This document shows, in pieces, positions 1 through 12,237 of a stretch of DNA of 64,000 nucleotides. Within the stretch, counting starts at the first letter, position 1. Each line of letters opens with the position of its first letter. A program made the position numbers and the translations under genes. This stretch comes from Haberlea rhodopensis (Eukaryota; Streptophyta; Magnoliopsida; Lamiales; Gesneriaceae), in the NCBI GenBank assembly GCA_907163345.1, contig CAJQUN010000931.1:62001-126000 (forward strand), read 5' to 3'. The notes under the pieces were generated by a model. The model was not told the DNA's origin and made no database searches. It saw only the letters and a program-made list of their open reading frames with translations.

Positions 1-307
1 TCTAACGAGTCTTAAGATTGTAAAGAAGAATTACAAGAATTTTCTTGACTTGAAAAGATTGGAAATATGCTTTATCAATGAGAGAGCACAAATAAGAGAA
101 TAATTGAACTTGTGTATGCAATTATATTTGATGATAAGAGTATTTTTGTTCTCCAATATATATTTTCAGTGATAACACAAATGAATAATCACGCGAATTT
201 AACAAGTGATCATATATTTAATACTATGGTTAAAGTTGTAGGATCGAGCATCTTCCTTTATACTATTTACTCATGGTAGCGATACAACTTAAATATCTTA
301 AAAATAA

Positions 308-1591
308 GGGGGGGTGTATTGGTTATATACTTTTATTGAATTTAATGACTTTTATGGAGCTTAAAAGTCTAGAGGTATACAATCCAGACTTTTATATACT
401 CTACAAAAGTCTAATGGTATTCAAGACAGACTTTCGTAGAGTTTTAAAAAGTCAGGTGGTATTCGAACTTGAATTTTTAAAACTCCATAAAAGTCTATAG
501 GTATCCAAAATCTCATAGACTTTTAATAACTTCTGTTGAAATCTTTAGGTGCAAACTTTAATGCCCCATGTACATCCCAAAAAAAGTTAAAAATTCCCTA
601 CCACTCCTAGTAAAGATTTGGAATGACTTTTAATTCCTAATTACCATCATCTCTCTTTACTCTTTGCTATTTTCATTTCCGACACGACCACATCCCCATT
701 GGCTTTTCCTCCACTGTTTTCTACATGTACCATTTCTTTAATTCCTAATATGCGGCTCTTTCTTCAATTATTGTTTTTTTCACATCTTATTTTTTATCCA
801 ATATAATACTAATATTTACACAAGTATTTTGATAAAATAGCAAGTTAATGTGCTCAATTTATATTAGATGATAGATTTTTAAAACGATTGTATGAGTCTA
901 TATCTATAAACAATTATAATAAATATTTTTCTAAAATAAAAGATATTATAACGATATAAATTATCATGTTTGATTTAAAAAGTATGTTTTAAGAATTTTT
1001 ATAGTAGTCAACTATCATCAAAAAATATTTTAAGTTTATAAAATGTTATTTAATAGAAAATATTTGTTTTATTACACAAAATTATAGATTACAATTATAT
1101 AGCAACATTAACTGAATCTTCAAAGTCGTCATCTTGAAGATGCAAAAACGTTGTTCAATATTTGCCATGCAAAAGAATTGAATAGGTATTTTTCACATTT
1201 TTGACTGTTAAATAAGTAAAATATGTTTACATTAATAGTAAAAAAAAATTATATGTTGAAGAAGTTATTTATGTTCAATTGTTAGTTCAAAGAAATCAAT
1301 TATAAGTTGTAAAATATATAGAGTCTATAAAATTCTTTTGATAATTCCGTGTAATTCTATAAAAGTTATTAGAAATCTATCAATTTCATAAAAGTCCGTC
1401 ATTTAAAAAAGTCATTAAAAGTCGATAAAGTTCATAGAAATCTATTGAAAAAGTCTACGAGACTCTATACAAATCTTTTTATAACTCCATGAAATTCTAT
1501 AAAAGTCAATAGAAATCTATCAACTCCATAAAAGTCAATCATTTAAAAAAGTAATTAAAAGTCAATAAAAGTCTAGATTGAATACACCCCC
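308..1591. mobile_element. PIF/Harbinger-like MITE, 1.28 kb
   Basis: The left end begins GGGGGGGTGTATTGG and the right end finishes GAATACACCCCC, giving terminal inverted repeats of about 12 bp. The element is flanked by a TAA target duplication at 305-307 and 1592-1594. The subterminal regions carry many copies of a motif like CTCCATAAAAGTC in both orientations (about 350-540 and 1320-1575), as expected for transposase-binding repeats. No transposase ORF is present, so it is non-autonomous. Superfamily assignment rests on the 3-bp TWA-type duplication and G-rich ends. Bases 1-307 to its left hold nothing I can assign. Confidence 0.8.
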
Positions 1592-1594
1592 TAA

Positions 1595-3018
1595 GATTGT
1601 AGGGATAATTATTGATGCACGACAAAAAATCTCAGGTTTCAATTTATAATATTCACTCTTATAAAAAGAATTTACAATAAAGAATGGTAACACCACAATT
1701 GAACTCACTCACAAAAAAGATGAAATGAAATATGGAAAATGAGTTAATTCGGTTGGAGGCAATTCACTTGAATGTAAATTGGCTAAATAAAATACAGAAA
1801 TTAGAAAAATTGAAATTTTTATTCAAAATCTTTTGCCTCCAATCCAAAGGATAAAGTAGTCATTCCACATCCTCTCCACCATTTTTACAATCCTCAAAAA
1901 TTTTCAACCGCCGTCAACTGACGCCGTTATTTTATTCTTCCTCCCCCACTATAATTATCTGCAACAGAAGACAGACAGAATCCTGCACACACAGTGATAA
2001 ACGCAATTAGGAGATCAAGAATCCATTCGACAAGGATAACCCAGAAGATAATTTCACTCGGAAGATCAGAATCACGTTTATCTGTGAGAAAAATTGCCAC
2101 ACTTTGAATATCTGTATTCTGTATATGTATACATGTGTTTGTATGTGCTTACATGCTGGTCGAACTAGGCTTATTCTATTGTTCCCATTCTTGGGTTTGG
2201 TGCGAGTAGATCTATATATATGTTGATTCTTTTTCTTTGTTCAAAATAAGCAGCATTTGATTTCTGCTATTTTCTTTTTCTTTCTTTCTTCTTCTTTTTT
2301 TTTTTTTGGTGTGTTTTGGCTGAATTTTGTGAAATTTGAAGTTGATTTATCTAAGAGTGGTAAAAGATTTATTGCGCTTGATTGCGTTCAGCAACTCGTA
2401 TAATTCAATGAGTCCTACCGCCAATTAGTTTGTGGATATGAAGTTGTACGTTTCCCTTATTAGTTCGTGCTGAAGAATCTGCCATTAAGTTCACTTCTTT
2501 GAATGATGAATCTAACTGGATTCCAAATATAGAATTTTTTTGTGTTTTTGGTGTCTTCAGATTTAAAAGGAATTGGAAAATTGGTGAATTTTTATCAATG
2601 CTTGAAAGAAGGGTGTCCTTCATTTAAGCTTGAAATGATCAAATTTTGCTTTTGTAAGACTTTCCTATACATTTCGTGTGAATAAACCATTAATTCTGAT
2701 TCTAAAGAATTAGCATGCGTTTGTTTGTGCAATATACATATGATTATGTTTGTATAACAAGGGAAAACATATGTTACCATTGATTTTGTGTTTCAGTTTT
2801 TCTCTGTTATTATGAAGCAGAAATCGGAATGATACAATTTATTAGAATATGATCTAGATTTGGGGTGCCTCAAATATTAATGATTGCACCTTTTTTCCAG
2901 CATGTTCTTATTTATGCTAAGAAACAGGCCTTTCCTCAAGCACATTTGTTCAGCCAGCATAAACAAAATTAAAATGAAGAAGAGGGGAAAAAAACTTGAA
3001 AATGGGGCCTAGTTGCTC
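1595..3018 (+). promoter_or_regulatory. Upstream and leader region of the WDL gene
   Basis: There is no long ORF here. A purine-rich stretch at about 1960-2100 (GCAACAGAAGACAGACAG and following) after a pyrimidine-rich segment looks like a transcription start and 5' UTR exon. A CT/T-rich intron-like segment follows at 2220-2310. The coding start of the gene is at 12238, so this region plus 11811-12233 would be its first intron, now split by the retrotransposon. The donor site is not certain; TATCT|GTGAGA near 2085 is one candidate. The last five bases (3014-3018, TGCTC) are the retrotransposon target duplication. Confidence 0.4.
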
Positions 3019-5504
3019 TGTAAGGACCCCAAGCCCTTAATCCTTGATTAGTGTATTAACCACTATGTGTGGCACATGCTTTCAATAAAAGTCAATCGGG
3101 AAGCTCAGATGATACTTTATCATTGCATGGCAATTACAAAAAAATTCCTTTAACACTCAATGTTATAAGGTCATCAGTCTAACAACGAAATAGACTCACA
3201 AAGTTCGCCCAATATCATCCCTTTTTGCCACTTTTCACATTGTGGACTTTTATAAAAATTTGGGCAGAGTCTCCCCATAAATAGAGCTATCCCGAAATAG
3301 AAGCACAACACATAACATAATTCCCGGCCAGGGAAAACATAATACTCATCAGAAAGCAGTAATACCAAGTAAATTCCCAGCCAGGGAAGACACCACACAT
3401 ATGACGACATAAATGGGTCTCAACACCCACATAATACACTAACGACTCTCATATCATTAGCAATTCTACCACAATTGCATGCAACATATAATGAAAGAGA
3501 GGAATGCTCATGCCTTTATATACAACTCATATACAAGAATGTCCGTGCTCACATGCGAGCATCATAAATGTGTATATAAACCTCGGGTGTATATAAGTAC
3601 TCTATACGATACCGTGCTCCATCAAGCCCTGGTACCACGATCCTGTGAGTACATCCAATCAACAGCTCGAGCTCAGCTCCACAGCCATCGATGCACCTAT
3701 TCACCTGCCCCAACAGAGACAGCCCCCAACGGGGTGAGCATACCAATACACAAAATCTCATAATCACAATAATGAAATTCATAATTTACAACACAAGTAA
3801 ATATTAATGAATTTTAAATGATACTCCCTGGATGGCAACATCCTCATCCGGGATTCCGTGTACTGTCCCTGTTCTCACAATCATCAAACTCATCAAATCT
3901 CATAAATCAGTAAATCAACACATTGATTTAACCCATTGCATGCCTAGTTCTCGAATATCAATAATTATGATTCCAAGTTCATCATTCATGCAAAAGTAGA
4001 TATCTCAATATCTAACACTGATTTCATAGCCTCGCTATTAATCATAAATAAATTAAATGCCTAGCATTTATTTTACCAATTTTCCATTATACCTAGACAT
4101 CTCAAATGTCTTATAATGAAAACATGATCCCACGATCATTCTCAGGCATCTCAAATGCCCAGGCATCTCAAATGCCCTACAATAGTCATATACATCAGGT
4201 ACCCCATATAACTTATGAGAGTTACACTACTCTAGTGTCACGTGCGCCCCTGACGGCGATATCAAGATTAGGTCGCTTCATAGCTTCTCAACACATATAA
4301 ATAATCCTCATGCAACACATATAAATAATCCTCGTGCACGATTATTCAATAAAATCAAAATACATTATGCATTCACAAATGCTCTAATATGTAGTAATGC
4401 TCGTACGTCGCACGTACCTTAAATCTCCGAAGTCCGAGCCAAACCTTGCTCGAGTTCCATGCCCCGAGGAATGATGTGCTAACACGATAAATAATTCACA
4501 ATTATTTACGAACATGCAACCCATGCTCAAGCACACCCATATCCCTCAAAATATTGTCAACACACGACAATTAACCTTTTAAAAGACCCGGGGCAGGGAG
4601 ACAATATCGAAATTTGTTCAAGAATACCCTACAAAAATCGAACCCGAATCTCACAATTTCGAACCCAATTAAATACCATAATTCATCTAAAATGTGAATT
4701 AAGCTATCCAAGCAAGAATCAACACCCCTTGCCAAAAACCTTCAATTTTCGAACTTAACCCCCTTAAATTCGAACCCAAACAAACCCTTAAATTCGAACC
4801 CTTATTATTCATCAAATTCGAACACAATAATGGCAGGGAAATACACGAAAATGACGAAAAAGGGGTAAGGGAGGTTACCCAATCGAAAATCGGAAGAAAT
4901 CGGACCAAAATCGAAGAACCCTAGAAATTGGGGATCGGCGCACTTCTGTAAAATTCGACTTCAAATCGCGATGAAACTTCAAATTGACGGAGGGGAAATG
5001 AGCGCCTGGACGAGACGAAGCCGTGGGTAGGTCGGACGCGCCGAACGGCGGCGGGCGCACCGCTTTTGCGCGCGGCGGCTGTGCAGACGGGAATGGGGCG
5101 CGAGCGGGGAGAGAGAAAAATTGAGGGGCTGAAATGAATTTTTGTGTAAACTTTTGGGTTCAATTGGTATTTATAGCAAAAATACCCCGAAAAATTAATA
5201 GCCCCACAAATACATCATGATTCCTTAAAAATCATCTGTTTTCAAAAACTCTCTCTCTAACTCCAAAACCCCCTACCGGTGCTCACACAGCACCCGAGAT
5301 CCCGAGACACATCAAAAACCCAACTCTTAGGTTTTTCACCGAAATGTGAATACAATCTCAACCTCTGGATCCAACGATCCCAACTACCCAATTAAACGAG
5401 CCCAGAAGGCCCAACACCTCGATTAAATTCCAAATCGCCACGTAAAACCACTTTAGGGATTATTAACACTACGGGATTAACACCTATAATCCCTGGTCAT
5501 CACA
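3019..5504 (-). repeat. Left LTR (3' LTR of the minus-strand element)
   Basis: This 2486-bp LTR differs by eye from the right-hand copy at four bases and one 11-bp tandem duplication (GGCGGCCGGAC-type, present only in the other copy near 11341). It contains short ORFs that occur identically in both LTRs; they resemble no known protein and are treated as chance ORFs. The segment near 5040-5110 is unusually GC-rich (GGCGGCGGGCGCACCGC) compared with the AT-rich surroundings. Confidence 0.93.
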
Positions 5505-5520
5505 ATATCCCCCACTAAAA
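5505..5520 (-). other. Polypurine tract of the LTR retrotransposon
   Basis: On the minus strand the sequence reads TTTAGTGGGGGATAT directly before the LTR, the expected position and composition for the plus-strand priming site. Confidence 0.85.
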
Positions 5521-7939
5521 GAATTTCGTCCTCGAAATTAGCACCAGTGTATCACGTAACACCCGGCTACACCACAATATGAAGCCATAACTTCGATGCG
5601 GGTCATCCCAAAAGTCAGTCCCTCATGACTGCAAAACAACCGATACTTACGACTGTAGATCGGACAGCCATCCTTAGTTCTAACACAACTAGTAAGAACG
5701 CATCCTGAATGACACCTCAATTTGAGAAAGTTGACCTCGTGTCAAACTCTGGAGTGGAATAGACTTCCAAATCCATCATAACGTCAAAGAGCGTCAGCAC
5801 AACTCAACGCTAATAATCCAAAAGCAGTTAGTCAACTGAAACTGCAAGGATTCGAATCGCTCCCGATTCTATCGTAGATATCATTCCATGACATCTCTAT
5901 CAAGACTCACGATGTCTAACATACATCGTTACGAGGGAAACACTAGTATACCACGGTGTACACATACCAAACCTGGTTTCCCGCTATACAGACCACCTCC
6001 ATCCAAGGAGCAGTTGCGCCCTCTGCAACTCGGATCGGGCAACTCACGGCCACCGATCCACACAAAAGACATCTCACAAGATGTCCACCTCTGGATATCC
6101 CAAGAACCACATCCTGGTCAAAATAAACAATCGAGACTCCACAGAGTTTCAAATTCTGAAAGGACATGCAATAAACCCATTGCATCCTCAACACTTGGGT
6201 CGTCAGCGACACCCAACAAATCCAAAATTCCTGCCATCCCTTGATAATCCTAGGATTTAAACAATCCAAACTTGGGAAGGTTATCGCATAACTCTGAGGG
6301 AAACACCAAAAATGAAGTACCTTAACCCTCACAAGATAATCCCTCTTCAAGGGAGTCAATTAACTTCACGATTGTTCTTCATAAATATCGTGCCATGGAG
6401 ATTCCCAATCTCAAGGTGTTCCATATCTCTCATCAGAGATTTAACCATCCAAAAATAGCATAACTCTATGCTTGACAGGAAGGAAATCAACAACTGGCAT
6501 CCGTATACTCATCGGTATACCTGCCTCAGCACGAACACCACATGCATACTCAATGCACTTGGCTCAGGTATCTACAACATACCCTTAAGCCGCAAACACA
6601 ACCGTCAATCCTGAGTCATTCCCTACCCAGTGGAGAATGAAAATCGACGATCAACAACACGGCGTGATTCTCAAAATCAACACCACATGCACCAACTTAC
6701 CGAATCTTTCAAAGATTCCCCAAATAGGTATAGTGCTACCCCCTTCCTCACAAGGGAAGTGCCATCGAACTCGAGATCCACTAGTCTCGAACCACTGTTC
6801 GGAAAAACTGGATGCAATAACACCATTGCATCCCAAATACACGAATTCCTTCAGATCGAGTCAACAACGACTTGATGACTCTCTTGTTGGTACTCCAACA
6901 TCATGAGCTGTCCCAGACAAGTCTCACCAAGATTAAACATAAACGTATACACGTTTCAGTGAGGCATACACCACCTCAACCTCCAATGACATGGTGACTA
7001 CTAGAGTCCACCACAATCCCCATCGTATCACCTTACGATTTGCCAAAATTGGTTCCAACGAGCATTATAACAGCTCTAGCAAGCCCATCATGGTGCTACA
7101 CACACGCGGCAGACAACCTAGTCTCTGCCTCTTTAGGTTTACCTCAAACCTACCAACAAGACGGATGCTTCCGTACGGCACACCATACCGTGGGAAGAAA
7201 ATCAATAGAGTAGTGGGTCTGCACCCAACGTTCCTCTAATGCCGATACACCCTGGACACTCCAATGTCCCTATGTACTTAACATAACCTGATCCTACTCC
7301 CTTAGGACTCATCCTACACCCTCATGGGTGGTGTGACCATGTCTACCACACGTCACATCGACAGAAAGCGAGTAATTTCCTCATGATTACTCCTGTCGTC
7401 AAATCACATGGCCAAGAGCCATTCCAACGAGCATACCTCAAGGGTATCACCACTTGTAAAATGATCACCCCAACGTAGCTGCGGTACAATCACCTGTACA
7501 GCGCATCCAACCATTCCTCGAGCAACCCGCTCGGTATAAGGGTCACGTCAATCGGTGCCGCACACACCACCTTGTGCTCGGTACTGGCACCCAAGGCATA
7601 CCACTGAATACGTATACTCAACGCATCGATCATCGTAACGATGATGCATGTCTAATAAGACATCTCCTACACCATCGTCATCGTCATCCCGTGACGATAC
7701 ATGCCAACTCATGGCATCTTAGGCATTGTCAACTAGTGACGATACATGTCATCCACCATCATGCTAGTAAAATAGGCATAATAAAACATGTATATCTACG
7801 CATGCCAGCTGCAATAAAGCTAACAGAATAGCAATATCTCATTCCTCATCGCTAACAATATAGCGGTATATCTGTCTCCGTCGCTCAATAATTGTGTGTA
7901 ATCAGCACCCATCGCTCGAAGGCGGCAAAATCCTGTACT

Positions 7940-8290
7940 GAGTACATAGCGGCACAATCCCTCGCTATAGAATCGACGGCATGACACCTCGTCATATAAT
8001 AAGTGGCATGAAACCTCGCTATACACCTGAGCATGAATCATCGTCCACATAATAGCAGAAAGAGGCATCGCTATCTATATATACGGCGGCACGAATCATC
8101 ACCAATAATCACAAAGAGGTGAATCATCATCATCGACACAGCGGGACACATCACCGCTATCATCCGTGTTCGGCGGTATAAACCATCGCCAATCAATATA
8201 GCGGAATGAACCGTCGCTATAAATACACCTGGCGGAATGAACCCTCGCCAATCAATATAGCGGAATGAACCGTCGCTATAAATACAAATC
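7940..8290. repeat. Array of short hairpins with changing but paired stems
   Basis: Units of about 20-30 bp have the form stem, GCATGAACC-like spacer, complementary stem. Examples are ATAGCG/CGCTAT (7946-7951 with 7963-7968; 8198-8203 with 8215-8220; 8257-8262 with 8274-8279), GACG/CGTC (7975-7978 with 7990-7993), GGCG/CGCC (8172-8175 with 8187-8190) and TGGCG/CGCCA (8230-8234 with 8246-8250). The spacer is similar between units while the stems differ in matched pairs. Further members lie at 8052-8074 and, with AAGCG/CGCTT stems, at about 8718-8770. Function unknown. Confidence 0.75.
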
Positions 8291-8715
8291 GACACAGCGG
8301 AACACATCACCGCTATCATCCGTGTCATCACAATGGAATGAATATAAATCGACACAGCGGGACACATCACCGCTATCATCCGTGTCATCACAATGGAATG
8401 AATATAAATCGACACAGCGGGACACATCACCGCTATCATCCGTGTCATCACAATGGAATGAATATAAATCGACACAGCGGGACACATCACCGCTATCATC
8501 CGTGTCATCACAAAGGAATGAATATAATCGACACAGCGGGACACATCACCGCTATCATCCGTGTCATCACAATGGAATGAATAAAATCGACACAGCGGGA
8601 CACATCACCGCTATCATCCGTGTCATCACAATGGAATGAATCATCATCCTCGACACAGCGGAATACATCACCGCTATCATCCGTGTCATCACAAAGGAAT
8701 GAATCATCATCCTAA
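8125..8715. repeat. 60-bp tandem repeat, about 8 units
   Basis: The unit begins CGACACAGCGGGACACATCA and includes CCGTGTCATCACAATGG. It is repeated head to tail at 8290, 8350, 8410, 8470, then with 58-61-bp spacing to about 8710, with an isolated first unit at 8134. The last unit is more diverged. Each unit contains an AGCGG...CCGCT inverted repeat, so it appears to be an expanded member of the neighbouring hairpin array. The repetitive ORFs on both strands here are a by-product of the period being a multiple of three. Confidence 0.92.
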
Positions 8716-9288
8716 CAAGCGGCATCTCATCCTCGCTTCTTCATACAAGCGGTATCTCATCCTCGCTTCGTATGGTATACCCCGCCTCAATGTGCAAGCG
8801 AGCCTCCCCCCTCCCGCTCCACATTTAGCGGTATAAACATAAGTATAAAAATTCTCACTGTGATAAGTAAGACTCCTGGAATGTATAATCATCATTCCTT
8901 TTTATACTTCATATTTCCTGTAACCTGCAACCATCATGGTTAGCAACAATAGCCATATACGCTATGCATCACACATCCAATGCATATTTGCAACCACTTG
9001 CAAGTCAATACGTATACCAAGACATGTTACCTCGGAAATGTCCCTTTACCTGATTCTCTCACAATAATCAGATTCCTTGGCACGTAACATACGGAGTGCC
9101 AGACATTACCACTAATGTCATCATATCGCGTCGCACACGATTCCTGCAATCACACTGATTAGCAACACCACTTTTCATATCAGAAAAAGCACATAAACAA
9201 CTAGTTGTGTCATACAACATTAATGCCATCATGCATAAGTATGTGCTATCAATAACTTCTTAGGCCCTTAACAGCCCCAATGAGCAAC

Positions 9289-9306
9289 CACTGCTCTGAT
9301 ACCACT
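9289..9306 (-). other. Primer binding site (initiator tRNA-Met type)
   Basis: On the minus strand TTAG then TGGTATCAGAGC follows the LTR end. That is the standard complement to the 3' end of plant initiator tRNA-Met, and it fixes the element orientation as minus. Confidence 0.92.
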
Positions 9307-9308
9307 AA

Positions 9309-11805
9309 TGTAAGGACCCCAAGCCCTTAATCCTTGATTAGTGTATTAACCACTATGTGTGGCACATGCTTTCAATAAAAGTCAATCGGGAAGCTCAGAT
9401 GATACTTTATCATTGCATGGCAATTACAAAAAAATTCCTTTAACACTCAATGTTATAAGGTCATCAGTCTAACAACGAAATAGACTCACAAAGTTCGCCC
9501 AATATCATCCCTTTTTGCCACTTTTCACATTGTGGACTTTTATAAAAATTTGGGCAGAGTCTCCCCATAAATAGAGCTATCCCGAAATAGAAGCACAACA
9601 CATAACATAATTCCCGGCCAGGGAAAACATAATACTCATCAGAAAGCAGTAATACCAAGTAAATTCCCAGCCAGGGAAGACACCACACATATGACGACAT
9701 AAATGGGTCTCAACACCCACATAATACACTAACGACTCTCATATCATTAGCAATTCTACCACAATTGCATGCAACATATAATGAAAGAGAGGAATGCTTA
9801 TGCCTTTATATACAACTCATATACAAGAATGTCCGTGCTCACATGCGAGCATCATAAATGTGTATATAAACCTCGGGTGTATATAAGTACTCTATACGAT
9901 ACCGTGCTCCATCAAGCCCTGGTACCACGATCCTGTGAGTACATCCAATCAACAGCTCGAGCTCAGCTCCACAGCCATCGATGCACCTATTCACCTGCCC
10001 CAACAGAGACAGCCCCCAACGGGGTGAGCATACCAATACACAAAATCTCATAATCACAATAATGAAATTCATAATTTACAACACAAGTAAATATTAATGA
10101 ATTTTAAATGATACTCCCTGGATGGCAACATCCTCATCCGGGATTCCGTGTACTGTCCCTGTTCTCACAATCATCAAACTCATCAAATCTCATAAATCAG
10201 TAAATCAACACATTGATTTAACCCATTGCATGCCTAGTTCTCGAATATCAATAATTATGATTCCAAGTTCATCATTCATGCAAAAGTAGATATCTCAATA
10301 TCTAACACTGATTTCATAGCCTCGCTATTAATCATAAATAAATTAAATGCCTAGCATTTATTTTACCAATTTTCCATTATACCTAGACATCTCAAATGTC
10401 TTATAATGAAAACATGATCCCACGATCATTCTCAGGCATCTCAAATGCCCAGGCATCTCAAATGCCCTACAATAGTCATATACATCAGGTACCCCATATA
10501 ACTTATGAGAGTTACACTACTCTAGTGTCACGTGCGCCCCTGACGGCGATATCAAGATTAGGTCGCTTCATAGCTTCTCAACACATATAAATAATCCTCA
10601 TGCAACACATATAAATAATCCTCGTGCACGATTATTCAATAAAATCAAAATACATTATGCATTCACAAATGCTCTAATATGTAGTAATGCTCGTACGTCG
10701 CACGTACCTTAAATCTCCGAAGTCCGAGCCAAACCTTGCTCGAGTTCCATGCCCCGAGGAATGATGTGCTAACACGATAAATAATTCACAATTATTTACG
10801 AACATGCAACCCATGCTCAAGCACACCCATATCCCTCAAAATATTGTCAACACACGACAATTAACCTTTTAAAAGACCCGGGGCAGGGAGACAATATCGA
10901 AATTTGTTCAAGAATACCCTACAAAAATCGAACCCGAATCTCACAATTTCGAACCCAATTAAATACCATAATTCATCTAAAATGTGAATTAAGCTATCCA
11001 AGCAAGAATCAACACCCCTTGCCAAAAACCTTCAATTTTCGAACTTAACCCCCTTAAATTCGAACCCAAACAAACCCTTAAATTCGAACCCTTATTATTC
11101 ATCAAATTCGAACACAATAATGGCAGGGAAATACACGAAAATGACGAAAAAGGGGTAAGGGAGGTTACCCAATCGAAAATCGGAAGAAATCGGACCAAAA
11201 TCGAAGAACCCTAGAAATTGGGGATCGGCGCACTTCTGTAAAATTCGACTTCAAATCGCGATGAAACTTCAAATTGACGGAGGGGAAATGAGCGCCTGGA
11301 CGAGACGAAGCCGTGGGTAGGTCGGACGCGCCGAACGGCGGCCGGACGGCGGCGGGCGCACCGCTTTTGCGCGCGGCGGCTGTGCAGACGGGAATGGGGC
11401 GCGAGCGGGGAGAGAGAAAAATTGAGGGGCTGAAATGAATTTTTGTGTAAAATTTTGGGTTCAATTGGTATTTATAGCAAAAATACCCCGAAAAATTAAT
11501 AGCCCCACAAATACATCATGATTCCTTAAAAATCATCTGTTTTCAAAAACTCTCTCTCTAACTCCAAAACCCCCTACCGGTGCTCACACAGCACCCGAGA
11601 TCCCGAGACACATCAAAAACCCAACTCTTAGGTTTTTCACCGAAATGTGAATACAATCTCAACCTCTGGATCCAACGATCCCAACTACCAAATTAAACGA
11701 GCCCAGAAGGCCCAACACCTCGATTAAATTCCAAATCGCCACGTAAAACCACTTTAGGAATTATTAACACTACGGGATTAACACCTATAATCCCTGGTCA
11801 TCACA
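9309..11805 (-). repeat. Right LTR (5' LTR of the minus-strand element)
   Basis: This 2497-bp copy is 11 bp longer than the left LTR because of a short tandem duplication near 11341. It should hold the element's promoter, which would read on the minus strand, away from the WDL coding exons. Confidence 0.93.
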
Positions 11806-12237
11806 TGCTCTTTGCTGTAGAGTGTTCTTCTTTTATGAATGTATGCATGTGAAACATGGATTGAATGAATGATCCATATAGGTTATTGGTCAATGATTTT
11901 GGGTCATTTTTTTGTAGGATAAGCTTTCTTAATATTATATGTTACCTTGACAATTAAGGTTCTTAATGGTGCATATTTTATTGCAAGTTGTATAATGCCA
12001 TGTTTTCATGCACTATGTTGGGATAAACAAATACAAGTACTTTCGATGGAAATCATTTATTTTCTTAATACGTTGAGGTAAGCAACATGTTAAATTGCCA
12101 TGTTTTCATGCACTAGTGAATGATTTTCAATAAAGACTTATATTCATTGATTTTTTCAACATGATTATACCTTAAGACATGTATTAATTTCTGTTGAATG
12201 ACATTATTATAATAACTTTCCGTATCATCTCAGAGTT

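Larger units (their letters stand above)
5521..9290 (-). other. Non-coding internal domain of the retrotransposon
   Basis: About 3.8 kb without any recognisable retroviral-type domain on either strand. The longest ORF here (5943-6359, minus, 138 codons) has no motif I know, and the others are shorter. The left two thirds are unremarkable CA-rich sequence. The right part (about 7840-8830) holds the hairpin array and the 60-bp tandem repeat described separately. Confidence 0.7.
3019..11805 (-). mobile_element. Non-autonomous Ty3/gypsy-type LTR retrotransposon (LARD-like), 8.79 kb
   Basis: Two direct repeats of about 2.49 kb (3019-5504 and 9309-11805), each starting TGTAAGGACC and ending CATCACA, bound a 3.8-kb internal region. 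A perfect 5-bp target duplication TGCTC flanks it (3014-3018, 11806-11810). Orientation is minus: the primer binding site lies beside the right-hand LTR and the polypurine tract beside the left-hand one. No gag, protease, RT or integrase is recognisable on either strand, so it must be moved in trans, as are LARD elements. The pre-LTR sequence containing GGACGAAATTC on the minus strand is typical of plant Ty3/gypsy 3' ends. It sits antisense in the leader or first intron of the WDL gene. Confidence 0.93.

Noticed and set aside
3174..5163. Short ORFs of 60-94 codons in the LTR
   Set aside because: Their presence in both LTRs reflects the LTR duplication, not coding; they overlap on both strands and match nothing.
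5943..6359. 138-codon minus ORF as a gag remnant
   Set aside because: No zinc knuckle, capsid-like or protease motif; the adjacent frames are equally open.
8071..8639. Long repetitive ORFs on both strands in the 60-bp repeat
   Set aside because: They exist because the repeat period is a multiple of three without stops; several frames are open at once, and there is no domain.
8290..8715. CRISPR-like repeat array
   Set aside because: Whole units are repeated with no unique spacers, and this is a plant retrotransposon.
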